DNA of 64,000 nt from NCBI RefSeq assembly GCF_000972385.1, contig NZ_JXTE01000007.1, positions 62,001 to 126,000 on the forward strand, written 5' to 3'. This document shows positions 1-9,036 of this stretch, piece after piece. Made by a program: the position numbers and the translations under genes. Under the pieces are notes generated by a model. The model searched no databases. It had not been told where the DNA came from and saw only the letters and a program-made list of their open reading frames with translations. Source of the DNA: Streptomyces sp. WM6386. GTDB lineage: Bacteria > Actinomycetota > Actinomycetes > Streptomycetales > Streptomycetaceae. The stretch's first letter is position 1. Each line of letters starts with the position of its first letter.

Positions 1-1
1 G

Positions 2-856
2 GCGGGGCTGCTGGCGGACGCGGTGACCGAGGCCGAGCATGTGCAGGCGGGGCTGCGGCGGCTGGCCCACCCCGGGGCGGAGGCACGGCTTCCGCTGGTG
101 GCGGAGGCGGGGCGCCGTCTGGAGGAGCTGTTGCTCGGTCCGGCGGCGGCGCAGCTCGGGTCCGGCCCGGTCGTCGTCGTCCCCCCGGGCCGGCTGCACC
201 GGGTGCCGTGGGCGCTGCTGCCGTCGCTGCGGGAGCGGGTGCTCAGCGTGTCCCCGTCGGCGAGCGGCTGGCTGCGGGCCCGGGAGACCGAGCCGCCGCC
301 CGGTGGACGCCAGGTGCTGGTGCGGGGGCCGGGGCTGGCGACCGAGGGCGCCGAGGTGCCCGAACTGGCGGACCGGTACGGCGGGTCGACGGTGCTGGAG
401 GACGACGACGCGCGCGTGCCGCGGGTGCTGGAGGAGCTCGACGGGGCCGCTCTCGCGCACATCGCCGCGCACGGCACGTTCCGGGCCGACAGCCCGCTCT
501 TCTCGTCGCTGCGGATGGCGGACGGCCCGCTCATCGTGCACGACTTCGAGCGGCTGGACCGCAGCCCGTACCGGATCATCCTGTCCTGCTGCGACACCGC
601 CCGCTTCGCGTCGGTCGGAGCCGACGAGCTGCTCGGCCTGGTCACCGCGCTGCTGCCGCTGGGCACCGCGGGCGTGGTGGCGTGCACGGCGCCCGTCAAC
701 GACGCGGCGGTGGTGCCGCTGATGCTCGCGCTGCACAAGGGGCTCGACGCGGGGCTGTCCCTTGCGGAGGCGCTGCGCGACGCGCGGGCCGCGCTGCCCG
801 GGGACGCCACGCATCAGGCCACGGGGTGGGCGTTCTCGGCGTTCGGTGCGGCGTGA
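2..856 (+). CDS. CHAT-domain protein, C-terminal part (5' end outside window)
   Basis: The reading frame is open from the window edge, so the start lies upstream; the GTG at 23 is probably internal. The protein ends in a CHAT (caspase-like, clan CD) domain. It shows the HIAAHGTF block holding the candidate catalytic His, then IILSCCDTA holding the candidate catalytic Cys, then the LLPLGTAGVVACTAPVND block. Actinobacterial CHAT domains often sit behind TPR or other sensor repeats, which would be off-window here. They are thought to be regulated proteases, but the substrate cannot be told. It converges on the LuxR gene across a shared hairpin. The family is fairly sure; the function is not. Confidence 0.8.
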   Translation, partial: AGLLADAVTEAEHVQAGLRRLAHPGAEARLPLVAEAGRRLEELLLGPAAAQLGSGPVVVVPPGRLHRVPWALLPSLRERVLSVSPSASGWLRARETEPPPGGRQVLVRGPGLATEGAEVPELADRYGGSTVLEDDDARVPRVLEELDGAALAHIAAHGTFRADSPLFSSLRMADGPLIVHDFERLDRSPYRIILSCCDTARFASVGADELLGLVTALLPLGTAGVVACTAPVNDAAVVPLMLALHKGLDAGLSLAEALRDARAALPGDATHQATGWAFSAFGAA

Positions 857-862
857 CGCTCC

Positions 863-1090
863 GCGGGCCGAGCGGTGTGGGCGCCCGGCCCCGCGCGGGC
901 CGGGCGACGGCGGGCCGGCGCCCTGCAAGATGAGACGCTCCGCGGGCCAAGAGGCGGCGGCTCGGCGCCCCGGCGGGCCGAGCGATGGCGGGCCGACGCC
1001 GCGCGGGCACGCGATGGCCGCCTGACGCCCGCCCCGCAGGCCGAGCGACGGCGGCCCGACACCTGCGGGCACGGTGTGGCGGCCTGACCC
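863..1090. repeat. Degenerate GC-rich tandem repeat
   Basis: The intergenic stretch after the CHAT gene is made of imperfect copies of a unit beginning GGGCCGAGCG. The two best copies run from about 975 to 1028 and from about 1039 to 1090. They share GCCGAGCGAYGGCGG, then CCGACRCC, then GCGGGCACG, then TGGCSGCCTGACSCC. Two weaker copies lie near 866 and 900. The last copy supplies the left arm of the terminator hairpin. No coding potential is convincing here. Confidence 0.55.
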
Positions 1091-1118
1091 CTCCCCCGAT
1101 CACGGGGGTCAGACCGCC
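1078..1118. terminator. Bidirectional terminator between CHAT and LuxR genes
   Basis: The left arm 1078-1091 (GGCGGCCTGACCCC) pairs with the right arm 1105-1118 (GGGGTCAGACCGCC). On the minus transcript the one non-Watson-Crick pair is a G-U wobble, giving a 14-bp stem; on the plus transcript it is a C-A mismatch. The hairpin sits between two convergent genes. There is no U tract, as is usual in Streptomyces. Confidence 0.75.
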
Positions 1119-1133
1119 GGTCCGTGGGCCGGC

Positions 1134-3107
1134 TCAGGCCGGCTGTGCGTCGGGCAGTTCCACGAGCCACGGCAGTGCGCCCCGGCCACCCGCGCCGAGC
1201 CGGGCGTACGCGCTGTAGAGGTGGTTGCCGACGGTGCGGATGGACAGGGTCAGCTTCTCGGCGATCTGCCGGTTGCTGAGGCCGGCGGCCGCGAGGGTGA
1301 CGATCTGCCGCTGGCGGGCGGTGAGTTCACCGAGGACGAGACCGGACAGAGCCGGGGTGCGGGCCCCCTGGCAGCGGCGTGCCAGGGCGACCGCACGGGT
1401 GCGTGAGGTGCGGGCGGCCCGGGGGTCACTGTGGACGTGCACGGCCTGGGCACAGGCCTCGGCGGCGAAGAGCAGGAACCCCCGTTCCTCCAGCCGCTCG
1501 GCCACCCGGTCCAGGGCGGGTCCGTCGGCGCGGGCGAGCGCGTCGGCGTGCAGGGCGAACACGTCGACCCGGGCCGGGACCCGCTCGTCCATGGACACGG
1601 CGCGGCGGCCCCACCGCGGCCCGTCTCCCGGCGCCGGCATGCCGGCGTGCCGATCCCGGTCGGGCCCGACGTCGCGCGTGAGCACATCGGTGCCCTCCCC
1701 CGGCGCAGCGGCCTCCTCCCACCCGAGCGGCCCCGCATCGGCCGACCTGCCGGGTGCGCCCAGGCGTACGGCGTCGTAGGTGCGGCTGACCGCTTCGAGG
1801 GCCGTGTCGAGGTCGCCGCGGGCGGCCGCGCGCCAGGCCTCCGCGCGGGGGCCCGCGTCCAGGTCGGTGTCCGCGAGTTCGCCGGACTGCAGGACGGCCA
1901 GGGCGAGTTCGGCACGGCAGGACGCATCGCCCGCCGTGTCCCGCAGCCCCTCCCTCGCCCAGGCCGCCGCCTCCCGCAGCTCTCCGCGCAGCCGTGCGAA
2001 CCGCGCCCGCACCGCCGCGTACCAGGCCGGCACCGGCTCCCCCTCGGCCACGAGCCACTCCCCCACGGGCGCGCACGACGTCGTCACATCCGCCCGCTCC
2101 ATCCGCCGTGACAGCTCGGCCGCCTCCTCCTCCAGCGCCGCCTTGCACTGCTCCGGCGTACGGGCGAGCCGCCGCGCCCGCAGCCGGCCGGCCGCCGCCC
2201 GCAGGACGGGACCGTGCAGGGGGTGGGCCAGGCGTACGCCGCCGTGGTCGTCGACCCGCACCATGCCCTCGGCCTCCAGGTCCTCGAGGACACGCAGGTC
2301 GACTGCCTCCATGTCCAGCGTCAACGGCTCGGCGAACGCGAGGAGTTCGAGCGTCTCGCGCTCCCGCCGGTCCAGGACGCCGGCCGTCCGCTCCCGCACG
2401 GTCGCCGTCACGGGCACCGGCCCCCGCCACGCCCACTCGTCCGAGCCCGGCACCCGGCCGAGCAGCCCGCCTTCCCGCACGGCACCGACCACCTCGCGCA
2501 GCAGCCGCAGATCCCCCCGGCACAGCCGGTGCAGCCGGTTCACGGTGAGCGGCTCCAGCCCGCCCCCGACGCCCGCCGCCAGCAGCTGGGCCGTCTCCTC
2601 GTGGGGCAGTGGCTCCAGAGCGAGGCGGGGCAGCAGCTCGCCGGTCCAGAGACGGGACACCGCACCCGGGGCGCGGACGCCGTCCGTGGCCACCACCAGG
2701 AGCCGGGTACGGCCGTGCACCGCGAGCTGGTGGACCAGGGCGGCCGAGGCGTCGTCGAGCAGGTGCGCGTCGTCCACCAGCAACAGCCGTACCGCGGACA
2801 GCAGTTGGACGGCGCGGTGCAGGGAGACCGTCTCGGGCAGCAGATGGGCGAACGCGGCGAAGGGGAGGTGCCGGGTCTCCGGCGTCCCGGCCACCCTGGC
2901 GCAGTCGGTGCCGCGTACGGCCTCCGTGACGAGCCGGGTCTTGCCGCAGCCCACCGGACCGGTCACCACGATGCCGTGGTGACCTGCGGCCGAGGACCGG
3001 CGGATCAGCTCCAGTTCGTCCTCCCGGCCGGTGAACGGCCAGGGCAGTTCCAGGGTCTTCGCGTCGCGTTCGAAAATCGTCACGCCTACAAGAGCCCGAG
3101 TACTCAC
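1134..3107 (-). CDS. ATPase-LuxR family transcriptional regulator
   Basis: This 657-residue protein has an N-terminal AAA/NTPase module and a C-terminal LuxR helix-turn-helix. Walker A is GPVGCGKT at about residues 50-57 and Walker B is LLLVDD at about 108-113. The HTH carries LTARQRQIVTLAAAGLSNRQ and SIRTVGNHL near residues 595-640. It is shorter than classical LAL regulators (about 900), mainly through a reduced helical middle. The GTG start at 3107 has a weak upstream AGG; a GTG 24 nt downstream is possible. It is divergent from the protease gene at 3178 and may control it; a short inverted repeat lies between them. Such proteins usually activate nearby secondary-metabolic or stress genes, but no target is proven here. 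Confidence 0.8.
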   Translation of the reverse strand: MSTRALVGVTIFERDAKTLELPWPFTGREDELELIRRSSAAGHHGIVVTGPVGCGKTRLVTEAVRGTDCARVAGTPETRHLPFAAFAHLLPETVSLHRAVQLLSAVRLLLVDDAHLLDDASAALVHQLAVHGRTRLLVVATDGVRAPGAVSRLWTGELLPRLALEPLPHEETAQLLAAGVGGGLEPLTVNRLHRLCRGDLRLLREVVGAVREGGLLGRVPGSDEWAWRGPVPVTATVRERTAGVLDRRERETLELLAFAEPLTLDMEAVDLRVLEDLEAEGMVRVDDHGGVRLAHPLHGPVLRAAAGRLRARRLARTPEQCKAALEEEAAELSRRMERADVTTSCAPVGEWLVAEGEPVPAWYAAVRARFARLRGELREAAAWAREGLRDTAGDASCRAELALAVLQSGELADTDLDAGPRAEAWRAAARGDLDTALEAVSRTYDAVRLGAPGRSADAGPLGWEEAAAPGEGTDVLTRDVGPDRDRHAGMPAPGDGPRWGRRAVSMDERVPARVDVFALHADALARADGPALDRVAERLEERGFLLFAAEACAQAVHVHSDPRAARTSRTRAVALARRCQGARTPALSGLVLGELTARQRQIVTLAAAGLSNRQIAEKLTLSIRTVGNHLYSAYARLGAGGRGALPWLVELPDAQPA

Positions 3108-3125
3108 ACCTGATACACAGGGACT

Positions 3126-3143
3126 TGAGTAGCCCTCGACTCA
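3126..3143. promoter_or_regulatory. Inverted repeat between divergent LuxR and protease genes
   Basis: TGAGT at 3126-3130 and ACTCA at 3139-3143 form a 5-bp inverted repeat with an 8-nt spacer, midway between the two start codons. It could be a binding site for the adjacent regulator. The arms are short, so this is only suggestive. Confidence 0.25.
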
Positions 3144-3177
3144 GGCGCCCGCCGGGCACCGACGGCACTCTTGGCGC

Positions 3178-4263
3178 ATGACCTCCCGCTACTGCTCCCT
3201 CGCGCAGCAGCCGGCCCCCGCCTTCGCACCGGGGCTGGCCGCCGAGAGGCTCAGTGCGCTCATCGGCGCAAGCCGGATGTGGGTCAACAACACCGTGCTG
3301 CACTACCACTTCTTCGACGGCGAGTCCGACGCCTCGGTCATCGCCGTACCCGGCAGCGGGGCGACCCGGCGGGTGTCGTGGGTCGGCGCCAAGGAACAGC
3401 GTGACGTGGTGCGCGAGTGCTTCCAGGAGTGGCAGGACCTCGGCGTCGGCGTCACCTTCGCCGAGGTCGGCGACCGCGGCGAGGCGGAACTGCGCATCGG
3501 GTTCCAGCTCGGCGACGGCTCCTGGTCGACCGTGGGCAGGGACGCGCTGCGCGTCGGACTGCACGAGCGGACCATGAACTTCGGCTGGGACCTGACCGCG
3601 CCCGGGGAGCGCGGGACGGCCCTGCACGAGATCGGGCACGCGCTCGGCATGCACCACGAGCACCAGAACCCGTTCGCCGGGATCCACTGGGACGACGAGG
3701 CCGTGTACGCCGATCTGGCGGGCCCGCCGAACCACTGGACCCGGGACAGGACGTACTTCAACATCCTGCGCAAGCTGGACGTCCGTGAGGTGAACGGGTC
3801 CGCCTGGGACCCGCAGTCGATCATGGAGTATCCGTTCTCGGCGGGGCTGATCCTGGAGCCGGAGCAGTTCCGTGCGGGCCTCAACCCGCCCGGTACGCTC
3901 TCGCCCTCCGACAAGGAGTACGTCCTGCGCTGGTACCCGTCGGCCGGCCCGTCGCGGCCGCCCGGACTGGTGCCGTTCCGTTCGGCTCCGCTCGGTCTGG
4001 GCCCGGGCGAACAGGCCGACTTCACCGTCGAGCCGCCGGAGACCCGCGAGTACAGCGTGGGCACCTTCGGCGACAGCGACACCGTCGTGGTGGTCTTCGA
4101 GGAGCGGGACGGGGAACCCCGCTATCTCGCCGGCCAGGACGACGGAGGGGCGCCGCACAACGCCACCGTCAAGGCCCGTCTCGTCAAGGGCCGTCGATAC
4201 TTCGTCCGTGTGCGCCTGTACTCCGCGTGGGGTTCGGGGGAAACCGCGGTCATGTGCTGGTGA
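3178..4263 (+). CDS. Astacin/matrixin-like zinc metalloprotease
   Basis: The 361-residue protein carries an extended zinc motif HEIGHALGMHHEH at about residues 150-162. The three His are the metal ligands and Glu151 the general base, followed by HQNPFAG, which is typical of metzincins of the M12A/matrixin type. A downstream SIMEYPFS segment (about 220-227) supplies the Met-turn. Residues 265-361 form a beta-rich region resembling a pre-peptidase C-terminal (PPC) module. I see no clear signal peptide from the ATG at 3178, and no strong Shine-Dalgarno; a CACTCT element 6 nt before ATG would allow a leaderless transcript. The gene is divergent from the LuxR gene and followed by a strong hairpin, so it is probably monocistronic. 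Confidence 0.82.
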   Translation: MTSRYCSLAQQPAPAFAPGLAAERLSALIGASRMWVNNTVLHYHFFDGESDASVIAVPGSGATRRVSWVGAKEQRDVVRECFQEWQDLGVGVTFAEVGDRGEAELRIGFQLGDGSWSTVGRDALRVGLHERTMNFGWDLTAPGERGTALHEIGHALGMHHEHQNPFAGIHWDDEAVYADLAGPPNHWTRDRTYFNILRKLDVREVNGSAWDPQSIMEYPFSAGLILEPEQFRAGLNPPGTLSPSDKEYVLRWYPSAGPSRPPGLVPFRSAPLGLGPGEQADFTVEPPETREYSVGTFGDSDTVVVVFEERDGEPRYLAGQDDGGAPHNATVKARLVKGRRYFVRVRLYSAWGSGETAVMCW

Positions 4264-4320
4264 CAGCGCGTACAGGCCGCACACGGGCGATGCCGGCCAC
4301 TGTCCGGCGCCGGGGGAAGC

Positions 4321-4362
4321 GGCGGCGACAGTCTCCTTCGGGGGAGGGAGACTGTCGCCGCC
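4321..4362 (+). terminator. Perfect 16-bp stem terminator after the protease gene
   Basis: Positions 4321-4336 (GGCGGCGACAGTCTCC) are the exact reverse complement of 4347-4362, with a 10-nt loop. The hairpin starts 58 bp after the protease stop and precedes the small membrane-protein gene, so it most likely ends the protease transcript. Confidence 0.85.
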
Positions 4363-4422
4363 CACGCCATGTCCGGAGCACCGGCCCCCCTGCACACGCC
4401 TTCGCCGGGCTAGGATCCGCTC

Positions 4423-4671
4423 ATGCTTGCTTCGGACGGCGGCACGGGCGATGAGCTGCGGGACTTCCTTCTGATGATCCTGTGGCTGCTGCCGATCACG
4501 GCGGTGCTGTGTGCGGTGTCCTGTGGGGTGTTCTTCGGGGCCGGGCGCAGGCTGCGGGCGGCCGGTGAGACGTATGCCGCGACGGCCAAGGCGCGCAACG
4601 CCGTGGCGACCGGGATGCTCGCCCTGTTCCTCGCCGCCTGCTGGGGTGCCGCTGCCCTGATGCTTCAGTAG
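4423..4671 (+). CDS. Small two-TM membrane protein of unknown function
   Basis: This 82-residue protein has two hydrophobic segments. One is at about residues 15-40 (LLMILWLLPITAVLCAVSCG and onward). The other is at about 62-80 (VATGMLALFLAACWGAAAL). A short basic linker, GRRLRAAGETYAATAKARN, lies between them. A -10 hexamer TAGGAT at 4411-4416 lies 6 nt before the ATG, which points to a leaderless mRNA; there is no Shine-Dalgarno. No family is recognised. Confidence 0.65.
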   Translation: MLASDGGTGDELRDFLLMILWLLPITAVLCAVSCGVFFGAGRRLRAAGETYAATAKARNAVATGMLALFLAACWGAAALMLQ

Positions 4672-4758
4672 CGGGCGGCCGTCCGGCGTGCCGTGTCCGC
4701 CACCGACTTCCGCACCTCCGGCGGTCCGAGGACCGCCTTCGAACCAGGGAGACAGCAC

Positions 4759-5130
4759 ATGATCACCGGTTACGTCCTCGGCGAAAGCCTGCGTCCCGGC
4801 GCCGAGTTCGCCCCGCGGGGCTTGCGCATCCGTGCGGTGAAGCGGCTCGACGTCTCGACGAGCGCCGCGGAGGGGCAGCCCCCGGTGTGGACGCTCGTGG
4901 AGTGGGAGGCCGAGGAGAGTGCCGCCCAGGAGATCGCCGACGCGCTCGCCGGGGCGTTGGAGCCGGTGCACGGGTGGTACGCCGACTTCACCGCCGGGGA
5001 CGAGCGGGTCGTCGTCTTCGCCGGGAAGGTTTTCCGGTACCGGCGCGGGGACGAGGCGGGCCGGGCCGAGGCGATCGCCCACGGGAGGTCCGTGGGCACG
5101 CCCGGGCATCAGCTCGACTGGGCGGAGTGA
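4759..5130 (+). CDS. Hypothetical protein, 123 aa
   Basis: The protein begins MITGYVLGESLRPGAEF and has regular alternating strands and helices without membrane segments. I chose the ATG at 4759 because AGGGAG lies 7 nt upstream; a GTG 66 nt further up in frame has no good ribosome site. Residues around 40-100 (WTLVEWEAEE, LAGALEPVHGWYADFT, ERVVVFAGKVFRY) look like a small conserved domain, but I cannot name it. Its 3' end overlaps the convergent LLM gene by 22 bp. Confidence 0.6.
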   Translation: MITGYVLGESLRPGAEFAPRGLRIRAVKRLDVSTSAAEGQPPVWTLVEWEAEESAAQEIADALAGALEPVHGWYADFTAGDERVVVFAGKVFRYRRGDEAGRAEAIAHGRSVGTPGHQLDWAE

Positions 5131-6360
5131 CCTCGCTTCCGCCATTCCTCCGCGAGGAGTTCGTAGGAGCGCACCCGGCCGGCGTGGCCGTGGGTGATGG
5201 TGGTGATGAGCAACTCGTCGGCGTCCGTGGCCTCCTGGAGCTGTTCGAGGCGGTCGGCGACCGTCGCCGGGGAGCCCCCGAACTGGGTGTCGACGCGGTC
5301 CTGGACCAACTCCCGGTCCTCGTCGGTCCATGCGTGGGCGCGGGCCTCGTCCGGCGTCGGGAACTGGATGGCGCCCTCGGCGGTGCGGATGCTGCGGACC
5401 CACGGGCCGTAGCCGGTGGCCAGTTCACGGGCGGTCTCGTCGTCCTCGGCGACCACGACATCGGCCGAGACGCTGACGTATGGCTTGTCGAGGATGTCGG
5501 AAGGCTCGAAGAAGGACCGGTACCCGTCCACGGCCTCCAGGACGGTGGCCGGGCTGACGTGGTAGTTCGCCGCGAACCGCAGACCCCGCGCCCCCGCCGT
5601 CCCGGCGCTCGTGCCACCGCTGCTGCCCAGGATCCACAGCTCGACGTCGGCACCCTCGCCCGGCACCACGTGTGCCTCGATGCCCTCCGGGGAGCGGTAG
5701 GTGCCCGCCAGCAGGGCGAGGATGTCGTCGATCTGCTCGGCGTACTCCTGCGACTCGGCGCCGGGCAGCAGGAGCAGCTTGCGCTGGAGAGCGATCCGGG
5801 GCGAGCCGAGGAGGCGGGCGAAGGAGAAACGGGGCGGGATGAGCAGGCCGTTCGGGACCCGGCCCTCGACCTCGGAGGAGCCGGTCGGCTTCTCCGCCGG
5901 TGGCCGGCCGGTGACCTTGTCCTGTCGCCAGATCTTCCGGAAGACCTCGTAGCTCTCGGCGTTGCGGTCCCACTGGTCCTCGGGCGTGACCTGGAACAGC
6001 TCACGCTGGGCGGCGCCGTTGCCCTTGCCGGTGATCAGGTCGAGGCGGCCCTCGGAGAGATGGTCGAGGGTGGCGTAGTCCTCGTAGGCGCGCACCGGGT
6101 CGAGCAGGCTCAGGGTCGTGACCGCCGTGAAGAGCCTGATGCGCCGGGTCAGGGCGGCGATGTGGCTGAGGACGACGGTCGGCGAGGAGGAGATGAACGG
6201 CCGCTCGTGCCGCTCCCCCACGCCGAAGCCGTCGAAGCCCAACTCCTCGGCCGGCACGGCGTTGTCGAGCACTTCACGGAAACCGGTCGTGCGTCGACTT
6301 CCGCACGCCCGTGACCGGGTCCGGCCGGTGCACGATCAGCGTGATGGCGAGGAACTTCAC
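5109..6360 (-). pseudogene. LLM-class flavin-dependent oxidoreductase with a single-base frameshift near its start
   Basis: The product is a luciferase-like (LLM) oxidoreductase of about 415 residues. The natural start is GTG at 6360, which overlaps the stop of the upstream monooxygenase (GTGA) and gives VKFLAITLIVHRPDP. That frame meets TGA at 6274-6276. The rest of the protein (RE-VLDNAVPAEELGFDG onward to residue about 415) is in another frame. One extra T in the TTT run at 6280-6282 explains the break: removing it restores THDRFREVLDNA without a gap. A GTG at 6272 could still start a 387-residue product lacking the first beta strand. This may be a real mutation or a sequence error. It is the last gene of the sulfur-salvage operon and probably oxidises an organosulfur substrate with FMNH2. 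Confidence 0.75.
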
Positions 6361-7733
6361 GAGGCCACCCGCTGCTCGCCCGAGGTCTCGTCCGGGTGGG
6401 CGAGGCCGAGGTGGTCGCGCAGGGTCGTGCCCTCGTACTCGGTGCGGAAGACGCCCTGTTCCTGGAGCAGCGGGACGACCTTGTCGGCGAAGACGTCGAG
6501 GCCGGTCGGGGTGATGTGCGGGACCAGGATGAAGCCGTCGCTCGCGTCGGCCTGGACGTAGTCGTTGATGGTCCTCGCGACCGTCGCCGGGGAGCCGACG
6601 AAGTTCTGCCGGTTGCCCGACTCGATGACGAGGTCACGGATGGACCAGTTGTTGGCGGCGGCGAGCTCGCGCCATTCGCGGGCGGTGGCCAGCGGGTCGC
6701 GGTACATACGGACCTGGGCGCGGCCCTTGGCGATGTGGTCGCCGCTGACGTCCGGGTCGATGTCGGGGAGCGGGCCCTCCGGGTCGTACGAGGACAGGTC
6801 GCGGTTCCAGACGAACTCCAGGTGCCTGAGGGCGGTGGCCCCGCTGACCTGCTGGCGGCGCACCTGCTTGGCGAGTTCCTCGGCCTCCTCGTCGGTGTCG
6901 CCGAGGACGAAGCTCGCGGCGGGCAGGATCAGCAACTGGTCATGGCGGCGGCCGTACTTGGCGAGGCGCTTCTTGACGTCCGTGTAGAAGGCCTGGCCTG
7001 CGTCCAGCGTGGCGTACCGGCTGAAGATGGCGTCGGCGCTCGACGCGGCGAATTCGCGGCCCTCTTCCGAGTCGCCCGCCTGGAAGATGACCGGGCGGCC
7101 CTGCGGGGAGCGGGGGACGTCGAACTGGCCGTGGATGTCGAAGTGTTGACCGGTGTGGACGAAGGAGCCCGCCTTGGCGTCCCGCAGAAACTGCCCCGAG
7201 GCCTGGTCGGCGAGGATCTCGTCGCCCTGCCACGAGTCGAAGAGCTCGTTCGCGGTGGCCAGGAACTCCTTCGCTCGGGAGTAGCGCTCCTCCTGCGGGA
7301 GGAAGCCGCCGCGGCGGAAGTTCTCACCGGTGAAGGCGTCCCAGGAGGTGACCACGTTCCAGGCGGCGCGGCCGCCGGAGAGGTGGTCGAGGCTGGCGAA
7401 CTGGCGCGCCACCTCGTAGGGCTCGTTGAAGGTGGAGTTGATGGTGCCGGTCAGGCCGAGTCGGTCGGTGACGGCGGCGAGCGCGGCGAGGACGGTGAAG
7501 GTGTCGGGGCGGCCGACGACGTCCAGGTCGTAGATCTTCCCGCCCTGTTCACGCAGCCTGAGTCCCTCGGCGAGGAACAGGAAGTCGAACTTGGCGCGTT
7601 CGGCGGTCTGCGCGAAGTGGGCGAAGGAGCTGAACTCGATATGGCTGCCGGCCTCGGGGTCGCTCCACACGGTGGTGTTGTTGACGCCCGGGAAGTGGGC
7701 GGCCAGATGGATCTGCTTCAGCGGCTTGGTCAT
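6357..7733 (-). CDS. NtaA/SnaA/DmoA-type FMN-dependent monooxygenase
   Basis: The 458-residue protein begins MTKPLKQIHLAAHFPGVNNTTVWSDP and continues with the LFLAEGLRLREQGG block, the NVVTSWD block and the VIFQAGDSEEGREFAA block. These are hallmarks of the nitrilotriacetate monooxygenase branch of the bacterial luciferase fold. Members use reduced FMN from a partner reductase to oxidise C-S or C-N bonds; the Bacillus member CmoJ (YtnJ) acts on N-acetyl-S-substituted cysteines. The gene lies 22 bp after the preceding LLM gene and overlaps the next by 4 bp, so it is translationally coupled. The acetyltransferase and ABC importer upstream favour an S-alkyl-cysteine substrate, by inference. Confidence 0.85.
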   Translation of the reverse strand: MTKPLKQIHLAAHFPGVNNTTVWSDPEAGSHIEFSSFAHFAQTAERAKFDFLFLAEGLRLREQGGKIYDLDVVGRPDTFTVLAALAAVTDRLGLTGTINSTFNEPYEVARQFASLDHLSGGRAAWNVVTSWDAFTGENFRRGGFLPQEERYSRAKEFLATANELFDSWQGDEILADQASGQFLRDAKAGSFVHTGQHFDIHGQFDVPRSPQGRPVIFQAGDSEEGREFAASSADAIFSRYATLDAGQAFYTDVKKRLAKYGRRHDQLLILPAASFVLGDTDEEAEELAKQVRRQQVSGATALRHLEFVWNRDLSSYDPEGPLPDIDPDVSGDHIAKGRAQVRMYRDPLATAREWRELAAANNWSIRDLVIESGNRQNFVGSPATVARTINDYVQADASDGFILVPHITPTGLDVFADKVVPLLQEQGVFRTEYEGTTLRDHLGLAHPDETSGEQRVAS

Positions 7734-7755
7734 GGCTCTGCGGGGTCCTTCCGGC

Positions 7756-8955
7756 TCAGGCGGCGTAGCGGTTGGCGGGGCGGGCGAGGCCCAGCAGACC
7801 GCGCAGGGTGTCGGCCTCGTAGGCGTCGCGGAAGGCGTCGCGGCGCTGGAGTTCGGGGACCAGGCCCCGGGTGATGGCCGGGAGGTCGTGGCCGAGGACG
7901 GCGGGGCGCAGTCGGAAACCGGTCAGCCCTGCGGATCGCAACTCCTGGAGCAGATCGGCGAGTTGGGCCGGGGTGCCGGTGAAGATGCGGGCGTCGCTCT
8001 CGTACGGCTCTCCCGCGGCGGCGTCGAGGCGCTCACGGCGTGCCGCGGCGGCTGCGGGGTCGTCGTCGAGGAAGACCACCAAGTCCCCGAAGATGTGCAG
8101 GGGTTGGTCGGCGCGGCCGGCCCGCTCCTGTTCGGCGCGGATCTCGGCGACGATGGCCCGGGCCTGGTCGGTGTCGTGCGGGGTGACGTAGCCGACGTCG
8201 GCCTGGCGGGCCACCAGCCGGTACGGGACGGTCTGGTGCGCGAGGGCGCTGACCAGGGGCTGGCCCTGCGGCGGGCGCGGGGTGATGGAGGGTCCCTTGA
8301 CGCTGAAGTGCTTGCCCTGGAAGTCGATGTAGTGCAGTTTGTCGCGGTCGATGAAGCGGCCGGTGGCGACGTCCCGGATCTCCGCGTCGTCCTCCCAGCT
8401 GTCCCAGAGCCGGCGGACGGCCTCGACATAATCGGCGGCCTCGTCGAAGAGGTCGCTGACGAGTTCCTGTCCGGCGGGGCTCTGGAGCTCGGCCAGGCTC
8501 AGCGGTGGGACGGTGCGGCGGCCGAAGTGGTCGGCCTCGTCCGGGCGGGGCGAGATCTGCACGCGCAGCCCGGCGCGGCCGGTGCTGACGTAGTCCAGGG
8601 TGGCGATCGCCTTGGAGATGTGGAACGGCTCGGTGTGGGTGGCGATCATGGTCGGCACCAGCCCTATGTGCCGGGTCAGGGGCGCGACGCGGGAGGCGAT
8701 CAGTACGGCGTCGAGGCGGCCGCGGACCTGGTCGGTGCGGCCGTCCAGCTCGCCGAAGACCGAGGACTGCAGGCCGAGGCCGTCCTCGAAGGTCACGAAG
8801 TCGAGCAGGCCGCGCTCGGCCTCGGCGACCAGGTCGGCCCAGTAGGCGGCGGTGAACACGTCCCGGGGGCGGGCGACCGGCTCGCGCCAGGAGGCCGGGT
8901 GCCAGCCGGTGCCGTCGAGGGCCACGGCGAGGTGCAGGGGGGAAGAAGGGGACAC
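7756..8955 (-). CDS. LLM-class flavin-dependent oxidoreductase
   Basis: This is a luciferase-like TIM-barrel protein of 399 residues, beginning VSPSSPLHLAVALDGTGWHP. Family blocks include LDFVTFEDGLGLQ, HIGLVPTMIATHTEPFHISK and GRAGLRVQISPRP. I chose GTG 8955 because AGGAAGG (8965-8971) sits 9 nt upstream; a longer frame from 9003 lacks a ribosome site. It directly follows the Cys leader peptide at 9037-9120 and leads the three-monooxygenase block, so it is probably induced under cysteine limitation. The substrate is unknown. Confidence 0.82.
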   Translation of the reverse strand: MSPSSPLHLAVALDGTGWHPASWREPVARPRDVFTAAYWADLVAEAERGLLDFVTFEDGLGLQSSVFGELDGRTDQVRGRLDAVLIASRVAPLTRHIGLVPTMIATHTEPFHISKAIATLDYVSTGRAGLRVQISPRPDEADHFGRRTVPPLSLAELQSPAGQELVSDLFDEAADYVEAVRRLWDSWEDDAEIRDVATGRFIDRDKLHYIDFQGKHFSVKGPSITPRPPQGQPLVSALAHQTVPYRLVARQADVGYVTPHDTDQARAIVAEIRAEQERAGRADQPLHIFGDLVVFLDDDPAAAAARRERLDAAAGEPYESDARIFTGTPAQLADLLQELRSAGLTGFRLRPAVLGHDLPAITRGLVPELQRRDAFRDAYEADTLRGLLGLARPANRYAA

Positions 8956-9036
8956 GAGTGGGTGCCTTCCTGGAGATCCGTACGAGATCACCGGCCCGGG
9001 CACGCGGCACTCAGGGCACGGTGGCGGAGAAGGAGG

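Noticed and set aside
863..1090. CRISPR-like array in the repeated intergenic region
   Set aside because: The units are degenerate and contiguous, without constant repeats or unique spacers, and no cas genes are present.
1426..5403. A minus-strand open frame of over 1300 codons spanning the LuxR, protease and small genes
   Set aside because: It is an effect of GC-biased codon use: it overlaps well-supported genes on both strands, is Arg/Pro/Gly-rich and has no domain.
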